Positions 1 through 9,130 are shown, numbered from the stretch's first letter. The stretch is 40,287 bases of DNA from a candidate division WWE3 bacterium RIFOXYB1_FULL_43_24 (GCA_001773135.1 MEVX01000015.1:1-40287); one strand, 5' to 3'. Program-made: numbers and translations. The notes: generated by a model from the sequence alone, not told the origin.

Positions 1-16
1 TAGGAAGGAAAATACT

Positions 17-784
17 GTGAGCAAACTTCTAATAGGATATTTGTACAAAGAAGACCTGAATCTTTACGGAGACAATGGAAATGTTGAGGTTCTGCAGGCA
101 AGATGTTCCAGGAGAGATGTTGAGTGCGAAGTTATTTTAATTGATAAAGGAAAACTTACTTCCCACAATCGTTTGTCAGAGATAAATTTATTATTTATGG
201 GGGGAGGTCCTGATTCGTCTCAAAAATCCATCTACGGGGATTTTTTGGAAGAAAAAGAACCCTTTATCAGGGACTACGTCTCCTCAGGAAAGACAGGTCT
301 TTTTGTTTGCGGTTCATATCAGTTGATGGGCGATTATTACAGAGCTTCTGACGGCGAAGAATTAAAGGGCTTGGGTATTTTTAAAGCACACACAATTCAT
401 TTTGGTAAAAACAAACCAAGATGTATAGGTAATGTCCGGGCAACTCTGACGGGAAAAATTTCTTCCGATCCTGTTTTCAAAAATGTAAATTTTTTGGAAG
501 ATGGGATTGTGGGTTTTGAAAATCACGGGGGCAGGACATACTTGGATTCCGGCGCGGAACCTTTCGCGCGCGTTACTTATGGCCACGGTAACAATTCCGA
601 AGATGGCACCGAAGGAATCCTTTTGGGAAATTGCATCGGTACTTATTTTCACGGACCCCTACTTGCAAAAAATCCTCATTTGGCGGATTATCTAATTGCA
701 AAAGCTTTGAATGTACAGGAACTGCCTAAGTTGAACGATAGGTTCACAACCGCTTCTTACACTGCCTCAAAGAAGCTGAGGTAA
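17..784 (+). CDS. gatD: Lipid II isoglutaminyl synthase, glutaminase subunit GatD
   Basis: GatD-type class I glutamine amidotransferase. In the known GatD/MurT complex it releases ammonia from glutamine, and MurT uses it to amidate the D-Glu of lipid II. The nucleophile elbow FVCGSYQ puts the catalytic Cys at residue 98. The partner His is probably H212 in GTYFHGPLL, and GFENHGG near residue 170 is also family-typical. The length of 255 residues is normal for the family. The start is GTG at 17, preceded by an AGGAAGG Shine-Dalgarno, so this gene is leadered. MurT would be expected just upstream, outside the window. The stop abuts the next ATG with no gap, which suggests an operon with the O-antigen-ligase-like gene. 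The family call is firm; the presence of MurT is inferred. Confidence 0.93.
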   Translation: MSKLLIGYLYKEDLNLYGDNGNVEVLQARCSRRDVECEVILIDKGKLTSHNRLSEINLLFMGGGPDSSQKSIYGDFLEEKEPFIRDYVSSGKTGLFVCGSYQLMGDYYRASDGEELKGLGIFKAHTIHFGKNKPRCIGNVRATLTGKISSDPVFKNVNFLEDGIVGFENHGGRTYLDSGAEPFARVTYGHGNNSEDGTEGILLGNCIGTYFHGPLLAKNPHLADYLIAKALNVQELPKLNDRFTTASYTASKKLR

Positions 785-2002
785 ATGAAGAAGATAATTA
801 TCTCAAAAATATTGTTTTTTGCTTTGATAGCAGTTTTACCTGTAAATCTCGGTAAGCATTTTGAGTTTTCAGGTTCTTACGTTTACGGGAATCTTGTCGA
901 CTATCTGGTCCCCACTTTATATGTTCAAGACATCTTAGCTCTCGCTCTTTTAATTGCAATTATCTTTGAAAAAAAGAAAATAAGTTTGCACGGGCCGGTT
1001 AAAAAATTAGGTATTTTTTTAGGAATATTATTTTTGTCTTCTCTTGTTGCTTCGAGAACACTTCCTTCTTTGTGGTTTCTGTTCAGGGTATTTCTTTATT
1101 CTATGGCGGCAGTGTACGCGTATTTTTGGATAGATTTAAAAAAAGACGCCTACGTTTCGCAGAAGATTATAATAGCCCAATTTTTATTTATCAGTCTCTT
1201 GGCTATAACGCAGTTTTTTATAAAAGGCTCCGTTTTTGATAATTATCTTTTTTTAGGGGAGCAGCCTTATTCAACAAGTACCCCTCTAATTACAAAGGAG
1301 TTTTTCTTCGGTGCTACAATTCTTCCGCCGATGGGATTATTCCGCCATCCCAATATTTTGGCAGGGTACTTGGCAGTAATGCTTATTCTCACTATTTTTT
1401 GGATCCCGAGAAGCAAGCTAAGTTTAGTCTCTTTTTGTCTTGGATTAGTGGCGTTTATAATGACCTTTAGTTTATTTACATGGGGGGCTTTATTTCTAAC
1501 CTTGGTTTTATACAAAATCCTTCCCGACAAAAAACACATCATGTATTTTTATCTTTTTGTAACATCCCTGATATTGTTAATTCCGTTTTTTCCCTTCTCT
1601 TACGACAGCGCCTCTTTTTATAGAAGGGACAGCCTGTTAGGGGCAAGTTATCGTATAGCAGGGGAGTTTCCGGTGCTAGGTGTCGGGGCCAATAATTTCA
1701 CTTCGTACGTGGATGATTATCAAGTTACGGATGACATCCGGTTTACCCAGCCCGTGCACAACGTGTTCGCTTTAATACTCGCGGAGTCAGGTGTTTTTGC
1801 ATTCATTTTGTTTTTACTGATTTTTTTCGAAGCGTACGCAGGTGTATTTCGGAAAAAGGCAGTGCCTATGTTTCTTTGTATGTCCGTGCTTCTTCTGCTC
1901 ATGAGTTTTGACCACTATTTCTGGACAATGCACCAAACGCTACTCTTGCTTTTCCTTGTCATGGGCTTCTCGTGGAAGTATGCCTATGGACAAAGAAATT
2001 GA
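785..2002 (+). CDS. O-antigen ligase/polymerase-like membrane protein (Wzy/WaaL type)
   Basis: Polytopic membrane protein of 405 residues with roughly ten hydrophobic segments. Family marks are FRHPNILAGYLA near residues 187-198, GVGANNF near 299-305, and HNVFALILAESG near 323-335. These match the usual 'G-x-G-x-N' and 'HN...E-G' signatures of the O-antigen ligase superfamily. Such proteins transfer or polymerise undecaprenyl-linked glycans at the outer face of the cytoplasmic membrane. The ATG directly follows the gatD stop, with GAGG just before it, so translation is probably coupled. In a CPR cell without an outer membrane the product is more likely a surface polysaccharide or glycoprotein glycan than LPS; that is inference. 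The acceptor cannot be told from sequence. Confidence 0.8.
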   Translation: MKKIIISKILFFALIAVLPVNLGKHFEFSGSYVYGNLVDYLVPTLYVQDILALALLIAIIFEKKKISLHGPVKKLGIFLGILFLSSLVASRTLPSLWFLFRVFLYSMAAVYAYFWIDLKKDAYVSQKIIIAQFLFISLLAITQFFIKGSVFDNYLFLGEQPYSTSTPLITKEFFFGATILPPMGLFRHPNILAGYLAVMLILTIFWIPRSKLSLVSFCLGLVAFIMTFSLFTWGALFLTLVLYKILPDKKHIMYFYLFVTSLILLIPFFPFSYDSASFYRRDSLLGASYRIAGEFPVLGVGANNFTSYVDDYQVTDDIRFTQPVHNVFALILAESGVFAFILFLLIFFEAYAGVFRKKAVPMFLCMSVLLLLMSFDHYFWTMHQTLLLLFLVMGFSWKYAYGQRN

Positions 2003-2010
2003 TATTTATA

Positions 2011-2016
2011 TATAAT
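2011..2016 (+). promoter_or_regulatory. -10 box (TATAAT) of the solute-binding lipoprotein gene
   Basis: TATAAT with a -35-like TGGACA at 1987-1992, an 18 nt spacer. The ATG begins only 7 nt after the box, so transcription should start at or next to the start codon, giving a leaderless mRNA. Confidence 0.65.
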
Positions 2017-2023
2017 TCTTTTA

Positions 2024-3337
2024 ATGCGCAATAAGCTAATACTGACTGCCCTAATAATCGCCATCCCATTTTTGCTTACAGCTTGTACTCTTCAAGACTT
2101 ACCTGTGGTTGGAAAATTCTTCAAAAGCGGCGGTATTTTGCCCGGAGGGCCCGTTACCTTAAACGTATGGGGACTGTGGGAAAATCCCGAGGTAATGCAA
2201 GAATTGATAGCCAAATATAAGGAAACACACCCTAACGTGGATATAAAGTACGACGACAGGTCCATTATGAAAGCTTCCCAGTACAAAGAGACTTTACTGG
2301 GGAGAATAGGCCAGCCTGATGTTGCTGATGTGGTATTAGTTCACAACACATGGGTGCCTACACTGAAAGGTGCACTTGCTCCCGCTCCTTCTAAAGTTTT
2401 AAGTGGCGATCAGTATGCAGAGAGGTACTATCCGGTAGCAAAAGATAGCGCTGTTTTCGACGGTGATGTGTATGCAGTTCCGATGTATTACGACGGAATA
2501 GCACTCGTTTATAACAAAAAACATTTCGAGGAGGAAGGACAGCTGTCGCCCCCGACTTCGTGGGAAGAATTCAGAAGACTTGCCTTTAATTTAACTAAGA
2601 GAGACGAAAAAGGCGTTGTTACAAGAGCAGGTGCTGCGATGGGTACTGCTAATAACATTGATTTCTTCTCCGATATTTTAGGGGTGTTTTTCGCGCAGGC
2701 AGGTGTAGAGGTTCCCGGAGGGATAGACAGTAAGCCTGCGAGAGATGCCCTGGCTTTCTACGTTCTTTTCAGCAAGTCAGACAAAGGTTGGGACGACACC
2801 TTTCCCGAAGCATCCGCAGCCTTTGGTCAGGAAAGAGTCTCAATGATTTTCGTGCCCAGCTGGAACCTGCTGGACATTTTAAAAGCACGTCCTAACTTGC
2901 AGATCGGCGTTGCTCCGGTTCCTCAAGCCACACTTGAAACTCCCGTCTCCTGGGCAAGCTTTTGGATGTACGCAGTTCCTGCGGTCAGCCCCAACAAAGA
3001 CGCGGCTTGGGAATTTATAAACTTTATCGCCCAGGAAGACTCACAATTGGCGATCTTCAACGCTGCTGCGAGGTACAGAACTTATGGAGCCCCGTTCAGT
3101 ATGGTTTCTTTAAGAGATCAGGTATCTACAGGCCCCTATGGATTATATCTAAAGCCTATATTGGAGACAGCAACCTACGCTAAAACCTCCCCGTTTGCGT
3201 CCCGCGCAGGTAACGATACTTACGTTAACGCCCTTAAGGCTGCTGTGAACTCGGTTCTGAACTCGAGAGAGGACATAAAAGTTGCAAGCGAGGTGGCTCT
3301 TAAAGAGGCGAAAGCACAGATAGTTACCCCCAGATAA
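2024..3337 (+). CDS. ABC-type sugar-like solute-binding lipoprotein
   Basis: Extracellular solute-binding protein, family 1-like, 437 residues. It has a lipoprotein signal peptide with lipobox LLTAC, so Cys21 would carry the lipid. The mature part starts with a short linker and then LNVWGLWENPEVMQELIAKY, the usual first strand and helix of sugar-binding proteins. Later segments such as YYDGIALVYNKKHF and SWEEFRRLA also fit the family. No permease or ATPase gene sits next to it: tsaD follows after a 47 nt gap. Its own TATAAT lies 7 nt before the ATG. The ligand is unknown. It may serve a transporter encoded elsewhere or act as a sensor or adhesin. Confidence 0.85.
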   Translation: MRNKLILTALIIAIPFLLTACTLQDLPVVGKFFKSGGILPGGPVTLNVWGLWENPEVMQELIAKYKETHPNVDIKYDDRSIMKASQYKETLLGRIGQPDVADVVLVHNTWVPTLKGALAPAPSKVLSGDQYAERYYPVAKDSAVFDGDVYAVPMYYDGIALVYNKKHFEEEGQLSPPTSWEEFRRLAFNLTKRDEKGVVTRAGAAMGTANNIDFFSDILGVFFAQAGVEVPGGIDSKPARDALAFYVLFSKSDKGWDDTFPEASAAFGQERVSMIFVPSWNLLDILKARPNLQIGVAPVPQATLETPVSWASFWMYAVPAVSPNKDAAWEFINFIAQEDSQLAIFNAAARYRTYGAPFSMVSLRDQVSTGPYGLYLKPILETATYAKTSPFASRAGNDTYVNALKAAVNSVLNSREDIKVASEVALKEAKAQIVTPR

Positions 3338-3384
3338 ACGCCACAGGAGTTTATATCCGCGCCTTTTTAAGGTATTCTTTCCCC

Positions 3385-4416
3385 ATGAAAATATTGGCCA
3401 TAGAGTCTTCCTGCGATGAGACAGCGTGCGCTATTGTTGAAGACGGTACAAAAGAACTGGTTTCGGTCGTAGCATCCTCAAAAGATTTTCACGAAAAAAC
3501 AGGCGGTGTTGTGCCTGAAGTTGCTTCAAGAAAACAGTTGGAATTTATATTCCCTGTATTGGAAAGGACAATTGAAGATTACTGCGAAAAGATCGGCTGT
3601 TCCGATAAGGAAGAAGCTGTTGCTTCAATTGATGCTTTAGCCGTAACGGTAGGGCCGGGATTAGTAGGCTCTCTGGTTGTTGGGGTAACTGCTGCTAAAA
3701 CTTTATCGATGGCATGGAAAAAACCTCTCATTCCGGTAAATCATCTGGTAGGACACATTTACGCAAATTTCCTCGGGGATCCTTCGGAAATAACTTTTCC
3801 GGCGGTATGCTTGTTGGTAAGCGGAGGACACACAGATCTGGTTTTAATGAAAGGCCACGGAGATCTTGCTTATCTTGGGGGAACCGTGGACGATGCAGCA
3901 GGAGAGTGTTTCGACAAAGTTGCAAGAATGATGGGTATCTCACGGTATCTTGGGGGTGCTGTGCTCTCGAAAAGAGCTTTGGAATGTAAGAACCCTGGCG
4001 CGGCCAAGTTGCTTCCCCGCCCAATGCTAGATCAGGACAACTATGACTTTTCTTTTTCCGGTTTGAAAACAGCGGTGAAGAGGTACCTGGAGGGAGCCCC
4101 GCGGGATATTTCCTGTACCGCGCGGGAATTTGAAGAAGCGGTGGTGGATGTACTCACGGTTAAAACTATAAAGGCGGTCAATCACTTTGGAGTTAAAAGT
4201 TTGTTGGTAGGGGGAGGGGTTTCTGCAAATACCCGGCTCAGGGAAAGTCTTAAAAATGCCACAGAAGCTGCGGGGGTAAAACTGTTTATTCCGGAACCAA
4301 GGTTATGCACAGATAACGCAGTCTATATTGCGTCAGCTGCTTACTTCAACAACGTCACAAAAGATTTAAGTGAAATAAGGGCTGAACCGTCGCTGAATAT
4401 AATGGGACTAACTTAA
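3385..4416 (+). CDS. tsaD: tRNA N6-adenosine threonylcarbamoyltransferase TsaD
   Basis: TsaD transfers the threonylcarbamoyl group from TC-AMP to A37 of ANN-decoding tRNAs, together with TsaB and TsaE. The ASKHA-fold start MKILAIESSCDETA is diagnostic. The metal site HLVGH has H120 and H124, with the third ligand probably the Asp of LCTDNA near the C-terminus. SGGHTDL and GGGVSANTRLR are the nucleotide-binding loops. At 343 residues it is full length. A TATTCT box at 3373-3378 ends 6 nt before the ATG, and TTTATA lies 17 nt further upstream, so a leaderless start is likely. The gene runs convergently into proS, and the two stop codons share bases. Confidence 0.97.
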   Translation: MKILAIESSCDETACAIVEDGTKELVSVVASSKDFHEKTGGVVPEVASRKQLEFIFPVLERTIEDYCEKIGCSDKEEAVASIDALAVTVGPGLVGSLVVGVTAAKTLSMAWKKPLIPVNHLVGHIYANFLGDPSEITFPAVCLLVSGGHTDLVLMKGHGDLAYLGGTVDDAAGECFDKVARMMGISRYLGGAVLSKRALECKNPGAAKLLPRPMLDQDNYDFSFSGLKTAVKRYLEGAPRDISCTAREFEEAVVDVLTVKTIKAVNHFGVKSLLVGGGVSANTRLRESLKNATEAAGVKLFIPEPRLCTDNAVYIASAAYFNNVTKDLSEIRAEPSLNIMGLT

Positions 4417-5660
4417 GACAGTTTCTGCAGTAGTTCTTCCAGAGTCAATAAGTCGGATTTTTCTTCGCCCCTCTTTTTAAGCTCTATCTTCGTACCGTTT
4501 TTCTTTGAAACTACAGCTCTGTAGGGAATACCCACAAGATCGGCGTCAGAGAACTTAGTGCCTGCAGTGGTATCCTCGCGGTCATCGAAGAGAACTTCAA
4601 TTTTCTTCTGAAGAAGTGTGTCGTATACTTTTTCGGCAATCTCGGCTGTTGCTTCGTCTTCGAGATTTAAGCCCACGAGGTGCAGTTTTGCAGGAGCGAC
4701 GCTCTCCGGCCACACAAGTCCTTTGTCGTCCCCGAACAGTTCCACTATGGTTGCCATAAGCCTTGCAGGCCCTATTCCATAGGCGCCCATAATCACAGGT
4801 TTTCTCTTTCCTTCTTCGTCTGTAAAGAAAAGTCCGAGAGGTTCGGAAAATCTGGTCTTCTGTTTGAAGATATTACCGACCTCAATCGCCCTTACTTCTT
4901 CTAAATCTTCTTTTTTAACACCGAGGTCGTTTAGTACTTCGTCGGTCAAAACCTCTTTGTTAATCCCGATTTTTTTCTTTCGGTCGAGATAGATGGTGTC
5001 TTCTCCCGATTCGCACACGGTTTGAAATTCGTGGCTATACTTGCTGAAAGTACCGCCGCTAGCGAAGGTGAGGTACGTTTGTTCACCGATTCCCGCGCGG
5101 GAAAATATCTTGAAATATGCCTCAGTAGCTTTCCCGTAAAAGGCATCGAGCTCTTCTTCGTTTGAATTAAAGGAGTAGAGGTCTTTCATTAAAAATTCGC
5201 GGGTTCTTAGCAGCCCGTTTTTTGCCCTTACTTCGTTTCTGAATTTGGTCTGAATTTGAAAAGGGTACGACGGGAGGTCTTTGTAGGAGTTAATTTGTCT
5301 GGACATTAGCGCCGCTAAAGGCTCTTCGTGTGTGGTTCCCAGCCCTATTTCGGTGTTGTTCTTTAGCTTTGTTTTGAACCAGATGTCATAAACATCGTCT
5401 CCCCACCTTCCGGATTTTTTCCAGGAATCGGGGTTTTGCAAAGCGGTCATCTGGAGTTCCTGGCCCCCGACAGCTACAATTTCTTCCCGGATAATTTCAA
5501 CTATTTTGTTCAAAACCCTTAATCCTAATGGAAGAAAAGCGTAGACTCCGGCCATTTCTTTATTGATGAAGCCGGCTCTGGTTAAAAGCTGGGCGTTTTT
5601 ACTTATTTCATCTTTTGGGGCTTCTTTTAATGTTTTGCCGATTGTTTGGCTGTAACGCAT
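4413..5660 (-). CDS. proS: Prolyl-tRNA synthetase, short form without editing insert
   Basis: Class II aminoacyl-tRNA synthetase charging tRNA-Pro. Motif 2 is seen in RTREFLMKDLYSF and motif 3 in MGAYGIGPARLMA; the anticodon-binding domain follows and ends in SDLLTLEELLQKL. Between motifs 2 and 3 there are only about 75 residues, so the roughly 180-residue INS editing domain of bacterial ProRS is absent, as in mitochondrial and alphaproteobacterial forms. I place the start at the ATG of MRYSQTIG (5660). An upstream ATG at 5678 is in frame, but a TATAAT box (5672-5667) lies between the two, exactly 6 nt before 5660, so transcription should begin at this codon. It is divergent from valS. Confidence 0.95.
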   Translation of the reverse strand: MRYSQTIGKTLKEAPKDEISKNAQLLTRAGFINKEMAGVYAFLPLGLRVLNKIVEIIREEIVAVGGQELQMTALQNPDSWKKSGRWGDDVYDIWFKTKLKNNTEIGLGTTHEEPLAALMSRQINSYKDLPSYPFQIQTKFRNEVRAKNGLLRTREFLMKDLYSFNSNEEELDAFYGKATEAYFKIFSRAGIGEQTYLTFASGGTFSKYSHEFQTVCESGEDTIYLDRKKKIGINKEVLTDEVLNDLGVKKEDLEEVRAIEVGNIFKQKTRFSEPLGLFFTDEEGKRKPVIMGAYGIGPARLMATIVELFGDDKGLVWPESVAPAKLHLVGLNLEDEATAEIAEKVYDTLLQKKIEVLFDDREDTTAGTKFSDADLVGIPYRAVVSKKNGTKIELKKRGEEKSDLLTLEELLQKLS

Positions 5661-5727
5661 TGCCATATTATATACCATTTTTTGATTGAGCTACTAAGTT
5701 TTTTGTGATAATCTCAGGCAATAAACC

Positions 5728-7977
5728 ATGGATAAAAGGTACGAACACAAAATAAAAGAGCCCGAAGTCCTCAAAAAATGGGAGGACGCCGACGCTTTCA
5801 AAGCAGACTCAACTTCAGGTAAAAAACCCTACACTATAATACTTCCTCCCCCGAACGCCTCCGGAAAGATGCACGTCGGAAACGCTTTGATGATTGCCAT
5901 CGAGGATTTACTAATACGCTGGAAAAGGATGCGCGGGTACGAGGCTTTGTGGGTTCCCGGAACGGATCACGCAGGTTTTGAATCCCAGACCACATACGAA
6001 AGGGAGCTTAAAAAAGAAGGGAAATCCCGCTTTGATTACGACCGCAACACTTTCTACAAGATGATGATGGAGTTTGTTTTGAACAACAAATCATTGATAG
6101 AGGAGCAGATTAAAAGTATGGGAGCGAGCGTTGACTGGTCCCGTTACACTTTTACCCTCGAAGAAAGATCTATAAACACCGTCGTGAGTACATTTGAGAA
6201 AATGGTAAAGGACGGACTCATCTACCGTTCCGACTATGTTGTTAATTATTCTTTTAAGTACGGAACTACTTTTTCGGACGCCGAAATTGTGATGAAAGAG
6301 AGAACTGACCCGCTTTATTATATTAAATACGGACCCTTGACGGTTGCTACGGTGAGACCTGAGACTAAACTTGGGGATACAGCGTTAGCAGTAAATCCTG
6401 AGGACATCCGTTATAAGGACTACATCGGAAAGGAAATCGTTTTCGAAGATGTTACCGGAAAAAACAGTTTACCCGTGGTAGGGGATTCCTACGTGGATCC
6501 TTCTTTTGGAACTGGTGTCTTAAAAGTTACTCCGGCACACGACAAGAACGATTATGAAATAGGGCTAAGGCACGGGCTGGAGGTAAAACAGGTCATAGGA
6601 ATCGATGGAAAAATGACTGAGCTGGCAGGCAAATACGCGGGCATGAAAGTATTGGATGCGAGAAAACAAATAATTGAGGATCTCGAAAAGATGGGGGCGA
6701 TGGAAAAAATTGACTCCTCTTACACGCACCCGGTTCCTGTAGATTACAGAAGTGAGGACTATATCGAGCAGTTGGTTTTACCCAACTGGTTCATAAAAGT
6801 GGAAAGACTTAAAAAAGCCGGTTTGGAAGCTGTGGAAAAAGGGGATGTAAAGATCTTCCCGAAATGGCAGGAAATAACTTACACGAGGTGGATGGAAAAT
6901 ATGAGAGATTGGGCGATTTCCCGCCAGATAGTTTGGGGGATAAGAGTTCCTGCCTGGTACAGTGTTGATGAAAATCCCGACTTGTTCGTAACCTTTATTA
7001 AAGATGGCAAGGCTACCTCGGGTAAAGTGGCCGAACTTTTACAGGAACACAAAATAGGCGAGATTTCCTCCGGGCTCCAAGCTTTGTTCGCGCCGAACAC
7101 CGCAAAATATGTTATTCAAAAAGATTCCCCGGGAGAAAGATTTTTACCGGAAACCGATACTTTCGATACATGGTTTTCCAGCGGACAGTGGCCTTTGATT
7201 ACTTTAAGCTATCCTGACTCAGACGACTTTAAACATTTTTATCCCACGGATGTTTTAGAAACAGGCTGGGAGATAATAACACGATGGGTGTCCAGAATGA
7301 TAATGTTCGGAATTTACCTTACAGGTAAAGTGCCCTTTAAAGATGTGTACCTTCACGGCAGAGTAATGGCCTTGGATGGCAAAAAGATGAGTAAAAGCTT
7401 GGGAAATGTTATTAACCCCGAAGAATACCAGAATGAGTTCGGTACCGACGCTTTAAGGATGGGGTTGATAAGCGGGACAGCTAACGGCAAAGATTTTGCT
7501 TTTCCGAAAGATAAAGTAGTAGCTTACAGAAATTTTTCTAACAAAATTTGGAATATGGTTAGGTTCCTATTTATGTTAACGGAACAGGAAAATTTGACCC
7601 CGGAAGATTTGAAAAGCTTTAAACACGGCAATCTGGCAAAAGGTTCTACGGACCTGGAAATGTACGAAGACTTTAAAGAGCTGGTAAATTCTGTCGACAA
7701 GTCTCTGGGCAAATACAGGTTTTCGGATGCCGGTGACGCCATTTACCACTATATGTGGGACAAACTGGCTTCTACTTATATCGAGGATGTTAAATCACGC
7801 GAAGACTCTGAGGCTAAAAGAATGGGGTTAAAGAACCTTTCTTATTTGCTCGTCGGTTGCCTGAAAGTTTTGCACCCATTTATGCCTTTTGTGACGGAAA
7901 CAATTTGGGGAGAGTTTGTAGAAAAGGGTTTGGTAAACGAACCTTTGTTGGCGAAAGCGCCGTGGCCGGGGGTTTGA
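5728..7977 (+). CDS. valS: Valyl-tRNA synthetase
   Basis: Class Ia synthetase charging tRNA-Val. The HIGH region is PPPNASGKMHVGNAL near residues 39-53 and the signature KMSKS is in DGKKMSKSLGNV near residue 551. A CP1 editing domain is present (residues about 190-340, with TVRPETKLGDTA). The anticodon-binding domain follows. At 749 residues it is about 200 shorter than E. coli ValRS, mainly because the C-terminal coiled-coil arm is missing; this is common in compact CPR genomes. A GATAAT box at 5707-5712 (extended TGTGATAAT) would give a leader of about 8 nt with no Shine-Dalgarno. The stop is TGA, which argues for the standard code. Confidence 0.97.
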   Translation: MDKRYEHKIKEPEVLKKWEDADAFKADSTSGKKPYTIILPPPNASGKMHVGNALMIAIEDLLIRWKRMRGYEALWVPGTDHAGFESQTTYERELKKEGKSRFDYDRNTFYKMMMEFVLNNKSLIEEQIKSMGASVDWSRYTFTLEERSINTVVSTFEKMVKDGLIYRSDYVVNYSFKYGTTFSDAEIVMKERTDPLYYIKYGPLTVATVRPETKLGDTALAVNPEDIRYKDYIGKEIVFEDVTGKNSLPVVGDSYVDPSFGTGVLKVTPAHDKNDYEIGLRHGLEVKQVIGIDGKMTELAGKYAGMKVLDARKQIIEDLEKMGAMEKIDSSYTHPVPVDYRSEDYIEQLVLPNWFIKVERLKKAGLEAVEKGDVKIFPKWQEITYTRWMENMRDWAISRQIVWGIRVPAWYSVDENPDLFVTFIKDGKATSGKVAELLQEHKIGEISSGLQALFAPNTAKYVIQKDSPGERFLPETDTFDTWFSSGQWPLITLSYPDSDDFKHFYPTDVLETGWEIITRWVSRMIMFGIYLTGKVPFKDVYLHGRVMALDGKKMSKSLGNVINPEEYQNEFGTDALRMGLISGTANGKDFAFPKDKVVAYRNFSNKIWNMVRFLFMLTEQENLTPEDLKSFKHGNLAKGSTDLEMYEDFKELVNSVDKSLGKYRFSDAGDAIYHYMWDKLASTYIEDVKSREDSEAKRMGLKNLSYLLVGCLKVLHPFMPFVTETIWGEFVEKGLVNEPLLAKAPWPGV

Positions 7978-8015
7978 ACTAGTTAACGGGAATTAGCGGT
8001 TAGCGCCGGAAAAAC

Positions 8016-8705
8016 TTACTTATCTTCCTTCTTTTCTTTCTTTTCCTTACCTTCTTCGTCTTCTTCGCCCTCTTCAGCTGTCGTTTCTTCCGTGGCTTCA
8101 ATCTTTTCAAGAGCCTCCTCTTCACTTACCGGAGCCTCTTCTTCTACCTGTTCCTCTATCTTATCCAGCTTGATTACCATGTCCCCGGCTTCCAAATCGA
8201 CTAGGCTCACTTTTGAGGTATCGTATTTAAGTTGTCCTGCAGTAACCACGTCTCCAATCTGCATGTCAGACACGTCAATTTCAAATGCGTGCGGAAGGTC
8301 CGTAGGTAAGGCTTCTACGGCTATTTCATTGGCGAGTATCAGGACTATCGCTCCGCCGGTCTTTAAGAATTCGTTGTTTTCTTCGCCGATAATCTCGACC
8401 GGTACCTGAGCTTCTGTCAATTCCTTAAGGTTCGGTTTATAAAAGCCAACGTGGATGATTTTTCCGCTAAGGGGGTCTTCCTGCACTTCTTTAAAAAGGA
8501 CTTTTTCGGTCTGATTGCCTATTTTTATGTCTATAAGGGTAGTTTCTCCTCCGGCGTTGTAGGCCTTTTCAACCTCTACCTGAGGAACGGTTATAGACAG
8601 GGATTCCAGAGCCTTCCCGAATATAACGGCAGGCATTAAGCCCTTCTTCTTCAGGCTTTTCGACGCTTTACCAAGTTTTTCTCTTTTTTCTGCAATAAGT
8701 TCCAT
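8016..8705 (-). CDS. rplY: Ribosomal protein bL25 (Ctc/TL5 form)
   Basis: bL25 binds 5S rRNA in the central protuberance of the large subunit. The start MELIAEKREKLGKASKSLKK is typical of the family and fixes the start codon. Residues about 1-90 form the 5S-binding domain; GLMPAVIFGK is the usual loop. A second beta-rich domain (about 95-185, TEAQVPVEIIGE...) makes this the long Ctc/TL5 form. The last 45 residues are a Glu-rich, Lys-ended acidic tail. The first 55 nt lie inside the 3' end of the upstream zinc-ribbon gene in another frame, so the two genes are almost certainly co-transcribed and may be translationally coupled. Confidence 0.94.
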   Translation of the reverse strand: MELIAEKREKLGKASKSLKKKGLMPAVIFGKALESLSITVPQVEVEKAYNAGGETTLIDIKIGNQTEKVLFKEVQEDPLSGKIIHVGFYKPNLKELTEAQVPVEIIGEENNEFLKTGGAIVLILANEIAVEALPTDLPHAFEIDVSDMQIGDVVTAGQLKYDTSKVSLVDLEAGDMVIKLDKIEEQVEEEAPVSEEEALEKIEATEETTAEEGEEDEEGKEKKEKKEDK

Positions 8706-9010
8706 ATACGGTCTTTTTTCAGGGCAATGTGGAGGTCCAAGACCTCATCATAACTTACGGACTTTATTCCGACAAATTTTTTAAATTCCGTACCTTTAAG
8801 GTCGGATTGTACCGGCACTATTCCGTTGCCTGTTGGTGTAATGGTTACCATACTTTCCGCTTTACATTTAGGGCAGACGGCGTGCGCGACCCAGACGTTG
8901 CTAGCTTCGTTTGAAATGGGCACGATTTCGGCTCTCTCTAAACTCGCACCGCATTTGTAGCAGAGGGTCTTCCGTAGGTTGTCCCGAATATACTTTTCTT
9001 TGGTCATCAT
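8651..9010 (-). CDS. Small zinc-ribbon protein of unknown function
   Basis: 119 residues with two CxxC knuckles, CYKCG near residue 17 and CPKCK near residue 48, giving a treble-clef or zinc-ribbon fold. The rest (SVSYDEVLDLHIALKK...) is helical and ends in a Lys/Arg-rich tail, so nucleic-acid or ribosome binding is possible. I do not recognise a named family. It starts at ATGATG after AGTAGGATG, with a TAGAAT box about 21 nt upstream, so it may have a short leader. It overlaps the bL25 start by 55 nt, and this tight link to bL25 hints at a translation-related role; that is inference. Confidence 0.75.
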   Translation of the reverse strand: MMTKEKYIRDNLRKTLCYKCGASLERAEIVPISNEASNVWVAHAVCPKCKAESMVTITPTGNGIVPVQSDLKGTEFKKFVGIKSVSYDEVLDLHIALKKDRIWNLLQKKEKNLVKRRKA

Positions 9011-9130
9011 CCTACTTAAGCAACTGGTATTCTACTGACTCTCCCCAATAAGGTCAATGACTTAATTGAGGCAGTAAGCAGACAGTTACGACTATAGCTC
9101 TAAATACTACAGGTCTTTAAGAATGGCCGC

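Noticed and set aside
8651-9010. Frameshifted N-terminus of bL25
   Set aside because: bL25 is complete from its conserved start, and the zinc-ribbon ORF has its own CxxC motifs and start.
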